The position numbers were made by a program, and so were the translations under genes. Below, piece by piece: positions 8,478 through 17,479 of a stretch of 64,000 nucleotides of DNA. Within the stretch, counting starts at the first letter, position 1. Each line of letters begins with the position of its first letter. Under the pieces are notes generated by a model. It had not been told where the DNA came from. It worked only from the letters and a program-made list of their open reading frames with translations, and made no database searches. Location: the NCBI RefSeq assembly GCF_039521745.1, contig NZ_BAAACT010000045.1. One strand, 5' to 3'. This stretch comes from Faecalicatena contorta. Its GTDB lineage: Bacteria > Bacillota > Clostridia > Lachnospirales > Lachnospiraceae.

Positions 8478-9725
8478 ATGAGCAAAAAAAAAGCGGCTGT
8501 TATAATTATAACAGTGATATTAGCCTTTACGGGCAGTATGCTGATCTGGGAAATGGGAAAAACTCAACGGGATCCAGAACCGGAGTCTGCGGATGAAGAG
8601 GCTGTTGATATAAGGATGCTTCGTCCGGATGAGCGGGAGAGCACGAAGGATATGGAGCCGGTTTTGGTTTCGATGAGCCAAGAGGAAAAGAGCAGGATTC
8701 GTGAGACAGTTCTGCAGGCGGTGGAAGGCTGCGGTGATATTTACCAAAGTGTGGATAAGGGCAGCGCGGATAATGTTGTGCTGAAGGAGGAGGATAGGCA
8801 CCGGCTGACAGACTGCCTTGCCGGCCAGGGATATGCTTCGTCCTGCAGTTCCAATGATTATAATATGCGAGGTGCAGAGGCTTTGGATGAAGTGCTGAGG
8901 CAGGCAGAGCTGGGGAAGTCAGTGTCAACGGAGTTTTTTACAGTTACCAAAAGCGGTACGTTTGAGTGGAGACGGTTGGAATTTGATGCAGGTGAGCTGG
9001 TGATGTCCTATGCTTCGGCAGCGTGGGAAAAAGGCAGGGGTCCGAATATTTCCTATATGGAAAAGGTTCAGATGTATGACTGGAGATATACGGAAAAGGG
9101 CTGGCTTATGCTGGAGAAAGCAAAGTCCAAAAACCATGAATTGGACATGCACAGCATGTACCGTGTACTGCCCCTTACAGAAGAGTGCAGGGAGTACTGC
9201 AGAAATTATATTGAGCCGGTAAAATATAAAGCAAACAATCTTTTCCTGACGGAATGGGATGAAGGGTCCATGGATAAGATTGTGTTCAATGATGTATTTG
9301 ATATCTTATATGAGATGGAACACGGGCAGGCTTACGATGACCGGCAGAGCCCGGGAAAGGTACCCGCTGCACTGTATGAGGCCGTAATAACATCCTGGTT
9401 TCCGATATCAGCGGAGAAGCTGCAGCAGATGCCGGGCTATCATGAAGAAGAGAAAAGCTATGACTGGACGGCTGTGGGACTATGGAATACGTCACATCAA
9501 TCGCAGCAGGTACCTGAGGTTGTAGAGGTCAGACATCATCAGGATGGAACCGTGACATTGGTGGTGGATGCAGTATATATTCTGGAGGGGCAGGACGCCG
9601 CATTTACACACGAAGTGACGATGAAGCCTGATGAAAGCGGACATATGAAGTATGTGGGCAATCATATCCTGGCGGGCGGAAAAGAGAGTATTTCTGACTA
9701 CATACCAAGGATGGACTATGAGTAA
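8478..9725 (+). CDS. Membrane-anchored exported protein, paralogue 1 of a tandem pair
   Basis: A 415-residue protein with an N-terminal hydrophobic helix (about residues 7-24) after KKK, then an acidic extracellular domain. I do not recognise a named family. It shares clear blocks with the next gene: NNLFLTEW, YTEKGWLMLEKAK, FTHEVT and YVGNHIL, so the two are tandem duplicates that diverged. There is no lipobox Cys here, so it is probably held by the uncleaved helix. TTAAGGAGG precedes the ATG. Confidence 0.75.
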   Translation: MSKKKAAVIIITVILAFTGSMLIWEMGKTQRDPEPESADEEAVDIRMLRPDERESTKDMEPVLVSMSQEEKSRIRETVLQAVEGCGDIYQSVDKGSADNVVLKEEDRHRLTDCLAGQGYASSCSSNDYNMRGAEALDEVLRQAELGKSVSTEFFTVTKSGTFEWRRLEFDAGELVMSYASAAWEKGRGPNISYMEKVQMYDWRYTEKGWLMLEKAKSKNHELDMHSMYRVLPLTEECREYCRNYIEPVKYKANNLFLTEWDEGSMDKIVFNDVFDILYEMEHGQAYDDRQSPGKVPAALYEAVITSWFPISAEKLQQMPGYHEEEKSYDWTAVGLWNTSHQSQQVPEVVEVRHHQDGTVTLVVDAVYILEGQDAAFTHEVTMKPDESGHMKYVGNHILAGGKESISDYIPRMDYE

Positions 9726-9848
9726 AAGGTAAAAAATAAGCTGATATAATGATTAGATTTAAACTGCGAAATGTCTTTCTATAACGGCGGGAGCAGAAAT
9801 CTGGCACTATAGATATACACAGGGTGGATACAAAAAGGAGCAGGCATA

Positions 9849-11054
9849 ATGATAAAGAATAGAATAAAAAAATGCTGCAGAAGTGGGCTGTTTATGTTGG
9901 CAGGTTTTATACTCTCTTTATCCGGCTGTCAGGGACAGAAGGAGCCAGTCCTGGAAGGCAGCCCGGTTCAGTCCGGTGTGAACACGCATGATACGAATGA
10001 AAAACCAGACGGCCGGAAGGAACTGGAAGACAAAGAGACTCTCCGTGAGGCAGAAAATGCTGCCAGCCTGTATGAAAAAATATACAGGGAAGCGCGGGAC
10101 AGCCAGGCACTGGACAGTCTGGCAACGAAGGATAAGATCTTAAAAAAGCTTGGAGATGCTGGATATTCTGCCGTGGATTGGGACAATCAACTGGACATGT
10201 ACAATTTTGAATCCATGAAAGACTTCTGTACCCGTGCGGCACAGGGGGAATCCGGCGATACAGTACTGCTGCGCCTGCTGGATGACGGAGGCCTGATTTG
10301 GTACAGCCTAAAGTCCGGTAAAAAAGAACTGAAGATAGACCGGTATGCCGTATCCTGGGCAGACGGTGAACCTGCTGCCTCTTACCTGGATACATTTACG
10401 GCCTGTACTTGGAGTTATACGGAGAAAGGTTATTTATTATTTGAAAAATACCAGCCTCCGGGCTATGACGGTCCAACCGGCCATCATGCAGTGCGGATAG
10501 AACCGCTGGATCAGGAATGCCGGGAGTTGAACAGAAAATACATTCTGCCGGTAGGGTATGAGGACAACAATCTGTTTTTAACAGACTGGTCAGAAAATAA
10601 TTATGGTGAACTCAGTTTTGAAGATTTGTATGAAAAACTTTACGAGATAGAACAGGGACGCCGGGCCAATGTATACGATGATGAAATACATGCAACGCAG
10701 CAGGAATTTGGGGAAGTGATGCAGCCCTGGTTCCGGGTAGATGAAGCGGTACTGCAGATCATGTCAGCATTTGATGCGGGTGAAGGAAGCTATAAATGGA
10801 AAGTGCGCGGTATGGGAGACTTTCCTTCCTGCATTCTGCCGGTTCCGGAGGTGACCTCATTCAGAGAAAATGGAGACGGCACTCTTACGTTAAAAGTGGA
10901 GGCCGTCTGGGAAGACGAAAATACAGATTGTGCCTTTACACATGAGGTGACTGTGCGCCCAAAAGGAGATGAGAAGTTTCAATACGTATCGAATCACATC
11001 CTTCCAACTCCGGACCAAAAAATCCCTCCATATATAAAAAGGAACGGAGAATAA
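9849..11054 (+). CDS. Lipoprotein, paralogue 2 of the tandem pair
   Basis: A 401-residue protein with a signal peptide ending in the lipobox LSLSGC (Cys27), so it should be a lipid-anchored surface protein. Shared blocks with the preceding protein include NNLFLTDW, YTEKGYLLFEKYQ, AFTHEVTV and YVSNHILP, in the same order. Both have about 400 residues and no recognisable enzyme motif. AAAAAGGAGCAGG precedes the start. The 123-base gap between the pair contains no clear terminator, so cotranscription is possible. Confidence 0.8.
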   Translation: MIKNRIKKCCRSGLFMLAGFILSLSGCQGQKEPVLEGSPVQSGVNTHDTNEKPDGRKELEDKETLREAENAASLYEKIYREARDSQALDSLATKDKILKKLGDAGYSAVDWDNQLDMYNFESMKDFCTRAAQGESGDTVLLRLLDDGGLIWYSLKSGKKELKIDRYAVSWADGEPAASYLDTFTACTWSYTEKGYLLFEKYQPPGYDGPTGHHAVRIEPLDQECRELNRKYILPVGYEDNNLFLTDWSENNYGELSFEDLYEKLYEIEQGRRANVYDDEIHATQQEFGEVMQPWFRVDEAVLQIMSAFDAGEGSYKWKVRGMGDFPSCILPVPEVTSFRENGDGTLTLKVEAVWEDENTDCAFTHEVTVRPKGDEKFQYVSNHILPTPDQKIPPYIKRNGE

Positions 11055-11082
11055 GATATTAGGATATTTAGGATATCCGTCC

Positions 11083-11111
11083 TTGTACTTGCGGGCCGGA
11101 TTTTGTATAAT
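11083..11111 (+). promoter_or_regulatory. Promoter for the PfkB kinase gene
   Basis: TTGTAC (11083-11088), 17 bases, TATAAT (11106-11111). It lies about 70 bases before the kinase start and inside the upstream extension of its frame, which supports the downstream start at 11179. Confidence 0.75.
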
Positions 11112-11178
11112 AATCTGTATATGTAAAATACTGAAATCGATTGGCGGACAGGAGTCCGGCAAAGAAAGCGAGGGAGTC

Positions 11179-12054
11179 ATGAAGGTATTGAATTTAGGTT
11201 CTTTAAATCTGGACTACGTTTATTCGGTTGACCATATGGTGTTACCAGGTGAAACGCTGAGTTCTTATGGAATGGAGACATTTTGCGGGGGCAAGGGGCT
11301 TAATCAGTCTATCGCGCTTGCCAGGGCGGGTGCAGAGGTATATCATGCCGGACTTGTAGGAGACGGCGGGGAGATTCTGATCGATACCTGCAGAGAGGCG
11401 GGGGTGCACACAGACTTTATCCAAAAACTGGAGGGACCGTGCGGGCATACCATAATCCAAGTAGACAAAAACGGCCAGAACTGCATCCTGTTATACGGCG
11501 GATCAAACCAGAAGATGACAAAAGAATACATAGATACAGTTCTCGGACATTTTGACAAAGGGGACATCCTCTTGCTGCAGAATGAGGTCAATCTGGTGGA
11601 CTACATGATCGATCAGGCCTATGCAAAACAGATGATGATCATTCTGAATCCGTCCCCTTATAACAGTGCTCTGGATACCTGCGACTACTCCAAAGTGTCT
11701 ATGTTCCTTATGAACGAAATAGAAGGAGCACAGGTAACCGGAGAGCAGGAGCCGGAAGGGATTCTGCAGGAGTTGAGTAAACGGTATCCCACAGTAAAAA
11801 CCGTACTCACACTCGGAGGTGACGGCGCAGTTTACCAGGACGGTGACAGCATCTGCAGACAGGCAATCTTTCCCGTAAAAGCAGTGGATACCACCGCGGC
11901 CGGAGATACCTTCACGGGATATTTCATCACATCCATCATAGAAAAAATGGAACCGTCCGAGGGGCTGAAGCTTGCGGCAAAAGCATCCTCAATCGCGGTA
12001 TCCCGGGCGGGGGCAGCTGCCTCCATCCCGGCACGCGCAGAGGTGATGGTTTAA
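11179..12054 (+). CDS. PfkB-family carbohydrate kinase (ribokinase-like)
   Basis: Phosphorylates a sugar or nucleoside with ATP. The N-terminal block has GSLNLDYVY and FCGGKGLNQSIALARAG, the sugar-binding GG motif of ribokinases; the C-terminal signature is DTTAAGDTFTGYFI with the catalytic Asp in AAGD. The start at 11179 follows GAGGGAG and gives 291 residues, normal for the family. Ribokinase is the closest guess, but the sugar cannot be told from sequence and no transporter is adjacent. A compact terminator follows. Confidence 0.88.
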   Translation: MKVLNLGSLNLDYVYSVDHMVLPGETLSSYGMETFCGGKGLNQSIALARAGAEVYHAGLVGDGGEILIDTCREAGVHTDFIQKLEGPCGHTIIQVDKNGQNCILLYGGSNQKMTKEYIDTVLGHFDKGDILLLQNEVNLVDYMIDQAYAKQMMIILNPSPYNSALDTCDYSKVSMFLMNEIEGAQVTGEQEPEGILQELSKRYPTVKTVLTLGGDGAVYQDGDSICRQAIFPVKAVDTTAAGDTFTGYFITSIIEKMEPSEGLKLAAKASSIAVSRAGAAASIPARAEVMV

Positions 12055-12079
12055 GGGGGCGGTATTAGTGGGTGAGCCC

Positions 12080-12103
12080 CTCCCGGCAGGGAGATCTTTT
12101 TTT
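12080..12103 (+). terminator. Intrinsic terminator after the kinase gene
   Basis: CTCCC (12080-12084), loop GGCA, GGGAG (12089-12093), then ATC and a run of seven T. Confidence 0.85.
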
Positions 12104-12111
12104 ACCGATTG

Positions 12112-12222
12112 GATGCGTCAAGCTAAGTGAAAGGCGGGCCTGGTTCCCGCGGCGGGCAGGATATTGAAATGGCATACACCTCCCCGCCGCGGGAACCAGG
12201 CCCGCCTTTCACTTAGCGCCCC
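12112..12222. repeat. Long palindromic element family C, copy 1
   Basis: A perfect 34-bp inverted repeat: arms 12123-12156 and 12183-12216, beginning CTAAGTGAAAGGCGGGCC, with a 26-base loop. The flanks GATGCGTCAAG and CGCCCC are shared with a second element at 32517-32590 whose stem core is different. It follows a complete intrinsic terminator, so simple termination does not explain it. Confidence 0.9.
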
Positions 12223-12243
12223 CACACAAATTACAAAAAAAGA

Positions 12244-12272
12244 TTGTATTCTGCACGTTCATTCGATAAAAT
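12244..12272 (+). promoter_or_regulatory. Promoter for the NhaC antiporter gene
   Basis: TTGTAT (12244-12249), 17 bases, TAAAAT (12267-12272). It implies a 5' leader of about 265 bases before the antiporter start at 12546. Confidence 0.7.
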
Positions 12273-12359
12273 AAGTATAGTGTCGGCAAAAGCAGACGCG
12301 TCCATATCTGTATTTTCCCGTTTTTTCGCCCCGGAGAATGCCTGCCATACATATTTCCG

Positions 12360-12500
12360 GGAGAGAGGCTGTGCGGTGAAGTATCCATGGAGATACCACG
12401 CACCTGATGCCAGGCGGACGGGCCTTCAGCAGAACTGCAGAATCAGGTATCCACAGGAACATCCCGTTATTTATACCTTGTGGGCGGTGCAGGAGCAAAA
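12360..12500 (+). promoter_or_regulatory. Candidate structured 5' leader RNA of the antiporter
   Basis: Inside the long leader are successive pairable segments: GTGCG(12371)...CGCAC(12399) enclosing GTATC/GATAC; CCTGAT(12403)...ATCAGG(12443) enclosing GCAG/CTGC; and CCACAGG...CCTTGTGG near 12451-12484. No riboswitch class could be named. The short open frame over this stretch has no sign of being a gene. Confidence 0.4.
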
Positions 12501-12545
12501 CTGAGGAATAAGATACAGGAATAAAAATGAGAGAGAGGTTGATTT

Positions 12546-14075
12546 ATGGACGGTTCAATGTTTATCGGAACATGGTGGTCTTTGGTACCGCCGCTTTTAG
12601 CCATTATTCTGGCTTTTGTAACAAAAGAGGTTTACAGCTCTTTATTCATCGGTGTTGCGGTGGGAGCGTTGCTGTACACCGGGTTCCAGCCGTGGGATTC
12701 TTTTGTTGCATTTTTTGATATCATGAAGAGCAGTATGAATCTGAATATTCTGATATTCGATGTACTGCTTGGTATGATTATCGTGTTGATGGCGAAATCA
12801 GGAGGGTCTGCCGCCTATGGAAACTGGGCGGGGAGCAAGATTAAGACGAAGAAGAGCGCACTTCTTGCTACTACGGGCCTGGGTCTACTGATTTTCGTGG
12901 ATGATTATTTTAACTGCCTGACCGTAGGTTCTGTAATGAGGCCGGTAACGGACAGGTATAAAGTTTCCAGGGCTAAGCTGGCGTATATCATTGATGCCAC
13001 TGCTGCGCCGGTCTGTATTATCGCGCCGATTTCAAGCTGGGCTGCAGCGGTGAATTCTTATGTTCCTGAGGATGCTGGTATCACAGGGTTCCAGCTGTTC
13101 TTAAGAACGATACCTTACAATCTATACGCATTGCTGACGATTGCCATGGTATTATTTATTATCATCTCGGGTTTTGATTTCGGCCTGATGAAAAAACATG
13201 AGGAAAATGCGGCAAAAGGGGATCTGTTTACCACAGGAGCGGAAGAATTTGATCAGATTAAGGAGGAGACTTCTTCTGCTAAGGGAAGAGTTATTGATCT
13301 GGTACTTCCTGTTGTAGTGTTGATTGTTTCGGCCATAGGGGCCATGATATTTACCGGTTTTCAGGGCGGCGCCACGGGCGTAGTCGATGCATTTGCGGGA
13401 TGTGATGCGGAGACAAGCCTGATTTTTGCAACCATGCTGACCATTATATTTATGCTTATTTTATATCTGCCGCGAAAGGTAATTACATTCAGGGGCTTTA
13501 TGGACAGTTTTGTGGAAGGGTTCAAGCTGATGATTCCGGCGGTTGCGATTCTGATTTTTGCATGGTCTCTGAAAGGAATGGGAGACGCGCTTGGTATTGC
13601 TGATTTTGTAGGCGGTATAGTAGGGGCGAATGCATCCGCAAGCGTGGCAATCCCGGCAATTATGTTTGCAGTGGCAATTTTCCTGGCATTTTCTACGGGA
13701 ACATCCTGGGGAACTTTCGCGATCCTGGTACCGATCGTTGTTGCCATGTTCTCTTCCGCTAATAATATGGAAATGATGGTTATTGCTGTATCTGCAGTTC
13801 TGGCAGGCGCAGTGTGCGGCGACCATATCTCTCCGATCTCGGATACGACAGTTATGTCCTCGGCGGGGGCACAGAGCAATCATATCAATCACGTATCGAC
13901 GCAGATGCAGTATGCGATGGTTGTTGCAATCGTTTGCGTAGTTGGTTATATTATTGCCGGATTTGTAAAAGTATGGTGGATTACGTTGTTGCTTAGCCTT
14001 GCAATTCTGTTTATCGTTTTGGCGCTCATGAAAAAGTTTACGCCGAAAAGTGATGTGGTGATTGCAGATGATTAA
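12546..14075 (+). CDS. NhaC-family Na+/H+ antiporter-like transporter
   Basis: A 509-residue, very hydrophobic membrane protein with about a dozen membrane segments. Conserved blocks of the NhaC superfamily include FVDDYFNCLTVG (charged residues within a helix, around residue 118), FSTGTSWGTFAIL and CGDHISPISDTTVMSSAGA. Such proteins exchange Na+ for H+ or, in some branches, amino acids or organic acids. GAGAGAGGTTG precedes the ATG. It overlaps the next gene by 8 bases, and a long structured leader precedes it, suggesting leader-based control. Confidence 0.88.
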   Translation: MDGSMFIGTWWSLVPPLLAIILAFVTKEVYSSLFIGVAVGALLYTGFQPWDSFVAFFDIMKSSMNLNILIFDVLLGMIIVLMAKSGGSAAYGNWAGSKIKTKKSALLATTGLGLLIFVDDYFNCLTVGSVMRPVTDRYKVSRAKLAYIIDATAAPVCIIAPISSWAAAVNSYVPEDAGITGFQLFLRTIPYNLYALLTIAMVLFIIISGFDFGLMKKHEENAAKGDLFTTGAEEFDQIKEETSSAKGRVIDLVLPVVVLIVSAIGAMIFTGFQGGATGVVDAFAGCDAETSLIFATMLTIIFMLILYLPRKVITFRGFMDSFVEGFKLMIPAVAILIFAWSLKGMGDALGIADFVGGIVGANASASVAIPAIMFAVAIFLAFSTGTSWGTFAILVPIVVAMFSSANNMEMMVIAVSAVLAGAVCGDHISPISDTTVMSSAGAQSNHINHVSTQMQYAMVVAIVCVVGYIIAGFVKVWWITLLLSLAILFIVLALMKKFTPKSDVVIADD

Positions 14076-14679
14076 ACTTGAGGTACCTTACATAGACCAA
14101 AGTGTCAAATACCCGACAGGGTGCGAGAGTGTATCAGCGGTTATGCTGCTCCAGTATCTGGGGTATTCTGTAACTGTGGATGAGTTTATTGAAAAATATC
14201 TGGAGCTTGGGAAGCTGGAAGAAGAGGATGGAGAGCTTTACGGGCCAAATCCTAACGAATGCTTCTGCGGAAGCCCCTATGACGAAGAATCCTTTGGCTG
14301 TTATGCGCCGGTCATCAAAAGAGCGCTGGAGAAAGCGGCTGGAGATTCCTACGAAGTTGTAGATGAGACAGGGACTCCGATTGAAAAATTGTTGGAAATG
14401 TACATTGACCAGGGGATGCCCGTTGTTTTCTGGGCATGTATCAACATGCGCGAACCAATTACCGGCCCATGCTGGAAGCTAAGGGACTGCGGCAGCGAGT
14501 TTACCTGGATATCCAACGAGCACTGTATGCTGTTGGTAGGTTACGATGAGGAAGGATATTATTTTAATGATCCCTATGAAAATAATGGGGTGATCCGCTA
14601 TGCAAAAGATTTAGTGGAGGATCGTCATGCGGCACAGCATTCAATGGCTGTGGGGCTTAGGAAAATGAGAGAAGATTAG
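14068..14679 (+). CDS. C39-like peptidase domain protein
   Basis: A 203-residue protein of the papain-like C39/C39_2 fold. It has the Cys-containing block YPTGCESVSAVMLLQYLGY (Cys18), the His block NEHCMLLVGYD and the Asn/Asp block YYFNDPYENNG, so a full Cys-His-Asx triad is possible. There is no signal peptide, so it would act in the cytoplasm. It overlaps the antiporter's end by 8 bases and is probably translated from the same mRNA. Whether it acts on that transporter or on peptides is unknown. Confidence 0.82.
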   Translation: MIKLEVPYIDQSVKYPTGCESVSAVMLLQYLGYSVTVDEFIEKYLELGKLEEEDGELYGPNPNECFCGSPYDEESFGCYAPVIKRALEKAAGDSYEVVDETGTPIEKLLEMYIDQGMPVVFWACINMREPITGPCWKLRDCGSEFTWISNEHCMLLVGYDEEGYYFNDPYENNGVIRYAKDLVEDRHAAQHSMAVGLRKMRED

Positions 14680-14681
14680 AA

Positions 14682-14726
14682 AACAGGAGGGAATCTGCGG
14701 CGTATGCCGTCCGATTCCCTCCTGTT
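14682..14726. terminator. Bidirectional terminator between C39 gene and asnA
   Basis: AACAGGAGGGAATC (14682-14695) pairs perfectly with GATTCCCTCCTGTT (14713-14726); an inner GCGGC/GCCGT stem sits in the loop. The two convergent genes end on either side. Confidence 0.85.
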
Positions 14727-14731
14727 CCTAA

Positions 14732-15742
14732 TTATAAAAGTTGTATTCCGTTCTCCAAAGCCAGGTTCAGCACATCTTCGGGCCAGATGGAAGACTGTAC
14801 CTCTCCGATGTGGGCCTTGCGCAGATAATACATACAGATTCTGGATTGCCCGATTCCGCCCCCCACGGTATAGGGAAGTTCTCCGGCAAGAAGCGCCTTC
14901 TGGAAAGAAAGTTCGGCACGGTCTTCACAGCCTGCAAGCTTTAACTGTTTTCTCAGAGCATCCTCATCAACACGGATACCCATGGAGGAAAGCTCCAGAC
15001 CGATATCCAGTACCGGATAGTAGACAATAATATCCCCATTTAATTCCCAGTCATCATAATCCGGGGCACGGCCGTCATGCTTTTGGCCGGAAGCCAGTGT
15101 CTTGCCAATCTGGGAAATAAATACGGCTTTTTTTGCCTTAGCGATCAAATGTTCTCTTTCTTTCGGCGGTTTGCCCGGATACATCTCTTCCAGCTCCTGA
15201 GCTGTTATGAAGTAAATATCATCCGGCAGCAGGGGTTCTATGTAATTATAGCGCCTGGAAATGAAATCTTCTGTCTCCTTCAATGCGCCGTATACTTTGC
15301 GAACCGTATATTCCAGTGTTTCCGTATTGCGTTCTTCTTTCGAGATGATTTTTTCCCAGTCCCACTGATCCACATAGAGGGAGTGGATGTTATCAGTATC
15401 CTCATCCCTGCGGATCGCGCTCATATCCGTATATAACCCTTCTCCGGAATGAAAATCATAGTGCTTCAGCGCATACCGTTTCCATTTTGCAAGAGAATGC
15501 ACGATCTCAGCGGGGGCATCCTCCTGCTCCCTGATTCCGAAGGAAACGGGACGTTCCACGCCGTTTAAGTTGTCGTTCAGCCCGGATTCGGGGCGGACAA
15601 AAAGCGGTGCGGACACACGGGTTAAATGGAGTGACTTCGCCAGTGAACGCTCGAAATGGTCTTTTATTTCCTTGATGGCGACTTCGGTTTCCCGTATGGT
15701 AAGGGGAGAGCGGTACCCCTGGGGAATTGTCAATTGTTCCAT
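14732..15742 (-). CDS. asnA: Aspartate--ammonia ligase (asparagine synthetase A)
   Basis: Makes asparagine from aspartate, ammonia and ATP. The protein has the class II aminoacyl-tRNA-synthetase-like fold; recognisable blocks are SAPLFVRPESGLNDNLNG near the N-terminus, LYVDQWDWEKII, and GGGIGQSRICMYYL near the C-terminus (ATP-binding motif 3 type). At 336 residues it is full length. AAAGGAG precedes the ATG. It is monocistronic; no T-box motif was seen in the region upstream. Confidence 0.95.
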   Translation of the reverse strand: MEQLTIPQGYRSPLTIRETEVAIKEIKDHFERSLAKSLHLTRVSAPLFVRPESGLNDNLNGVERPVSFGIREQEDAPAEIVHSLAKWKRYALKHYDFHSGEGLYTDMSAIRRDEDTDNIHSLYVDQWDWEKIISKEERNTETLEYTVRKVYGALKETEDFISRRYNYIEPLLPDDIYFITAQELEEMYPGKPPKEREHLIAKAKKAVFISQIGKTLASGQKHDGRAPDYDDWELNGDIIVYYPVLDIGLELSSMGIRVDEDALRKQLKLAGCEDRAELSFQKALLAGELPYTVGGGIGQSRICMYYLRKAHIGEVQSSIWPEDVLNLALENGIQLL

Positions 15743-16447
15743 AATATAAACTCCTTTGTTATTTTCTATACCTTAATAATATTGAAAATCCGATATCCCT
15801 ATTCTACATTCTCATGATAAAGAAGTCAATGAGGAGTAAGGAATGATGAATTAACAGATAACTATAAAATAATAAGATAAAAAACTAAAAATATATTGAC
15901 AATATAAGAGATGAATGTTATTATTATAACAAGAATAAAACTGATTGAACAATCATTTAAAAAGAAGAAGTAATCTTGAAAAGTAAGATGAAAATTTTTC
16001 GTAAATGAAAGCTCAATACAGTTTTGGCTTACCGGATCACAGTGAATGGTTAGAAAAGAGAGATGGAGAAATTATCATAATGACGAGAAAGTTATGAGAG
16101 AAGTAAAATCCATCAGGGAGAGAAGATCAGAGAATCTAAGTCCGGTAAGGAAGTCTAAGAATAGGAGGTACGGTCCGCCAGCATACTTAATTTAAAAACC
16201 AAACCCTATCAAAAGATAGAGAAAGAGGTAAAAAAAGAAATGATAGAGATATCAGAATAGAGATGGGTGTTAATCATTATTAGATTAGCATCCATCTTTA
16301 TATTGTATATTTTAAGGAATGTTGTTAAAATAAGATAGGTACAGGTTTGGAAGTGTTTGAGATTCATGGTTGCAAAATGGAATGGCTTTTGCGGCAATGA
16401 ATTTTCAAACATACCCTAAAATGTGGGATTATACAGGGGAGAATATT
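15743..16447. other. 700-base A+T-rich gap without a recognisable gene
   Basis: Between asnA and the WYL regulator the DNA is markedly richer in A and T than its neighbours. CTTACCGGA (16028-16036) and TCCGGTAAG (16141-16149) form a 9-bp inverted repeat enclosing about 100 bases, and an AGGAGG-like run at 16162-16167 is followed by no sensible frame. This could be a small RNA, a decayed gene or a long regulatory region. Confidence 0.4.
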
Positions 16448-17449
16448 ATGGCAAAATCTTGCAACCAAAAGGAGAAAATCCTGTATCTGATGAGGCTGTT
16501 TCTGGAAGAAACAGACGCAGAACATCCATTATCCAGAAAACAGCTGGAGGAAAAGCTTGGAGAGTATGGAATCCAGACAGAGAGAAAGAGCCTGTACAGT
16601 GATATAGAATCGCTGAAAAGGTTTGGCCTGGACATTGCGTACAGAAAGGAGCGGCCGGAAGGCTACTATTTGGCAGGACATGAATTTGAACTGGCAGAGC
16701 TGAAACTTTTAGTAGATGCCGTTCAGTCATCCAGATTTATCACTGAGAAGAAATCACACAACCTGATCCACAAGATTGAAGGGCTGGCCAGCCGACATGA
16801 GGCGAAACAGCTGCAGCGCCAGGTCGTGGTAACCAACAGGATCAAGGCGATGAATGAAAGTATCTATTATAATATAGACAAGCTGCACGCGGCAATTGCT
16901 TCGAACCAGCAGATTCTTTTCAAGTATTTTGAGTGGACGATTGAAAAAACCATCCGTCTGAAGAAGGGCGGCAGCCCCTATCAGGTCAGCCCATGGTCGC
17001 TGACGTGGGATGACGAGAATTATTATCTCATCGGATTCGATATGGATGCGGGGATACTGAAGCATTTCAGAGTGGATAAGATGCTGGAGATCGAGCTTCT
17101 GGAGGAGCCAAGGTTCGGCAGAGAGGAGTTTGGCCGGTTTGATCTGGCCCATTATGCGAAAAAAACATTTGGTATGTTTGGTGGGGAGGAGGAGACCTTA
17201 CGTATCAGATTTCATAATAAATACATAGGTGTTGTCATTGACAGATTTGGGAAAGATGTATCTGTGAGGCCGGATGGTGAGCAGCATTTTATCGCCAGGG
17301 TTGAAGTGGCGGTGAGCGATCCGTTTTTTGGATGGCTGACGGGACTCGGGAAGGATGTAAGGATTCTTTCACCGGCGCATGTGGCGGATGCATATCTGAC
17401 TCTGCTGCGGGAGATCTCGGAGGTATATGACAGCGGGGAACGAAGGTAA
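16448..17449 (+). CDS. WYL-domain transcriptional regulator
   Basis: N-terminal helix-turn-helix of the HTH_11 type (LSRKQLEEKLGEYGIQTERK) and a central-to-C-terminal WYL domain (YQVSPWSLTWDDENYYLIGF), as in DeoR/YafY-like regulators that sense small ligands or nucleic acids. The start at 16448 follows GGGGAGAAT and gives 333 residues. It lies 30 bases upstream of a membrane protein gene in the same direction, which may be its partner or simply downstream. Target genes are not known. Confidence 0.9.
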   Translation: MAKSCNQKEKILYLMRLFLEETDAEHPLSRKQLEEKLGEYGIQTERKSLYSDIESLKRFGLDIAYRKERPEGYYLAGHEFELAELKLLVDAVQSSRFITEKKSHNLIHKIEGLASRHEAKQLQRQVVVTNRIKAMNESIYYNIDKLHAAIASNQQILFKYFEWTIEKTIRLKKGGSPYQVSPWSLTWDDENYYLIGFDMDAGILKHFRVDKMLEIELLEEPRFGREEFGRFDLAHYAKKTFGMFGGEEETLRIRFHNKYIGVVIDRFGKDVSVRPDGEQHFIARVEVAVSDPFFGWLTGLGKDVRILSPAHVADAYLTLLREISEVYDSGERR

Positions 17450-17479
17450 ATATTAACAAGGGATAAGGAGATTTACAAA

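Noticed and set aside
12244..12504. 86-residue frame in the antiporter leader
   Set aside because: It begins within the promoter, has no ribosome-binding site and overlaps pairable RNA stems.
15743..16000. T-box leader for asnA on the minus strand
   Set aside because: The conserved T-box sequence and specifier stem could not be found.
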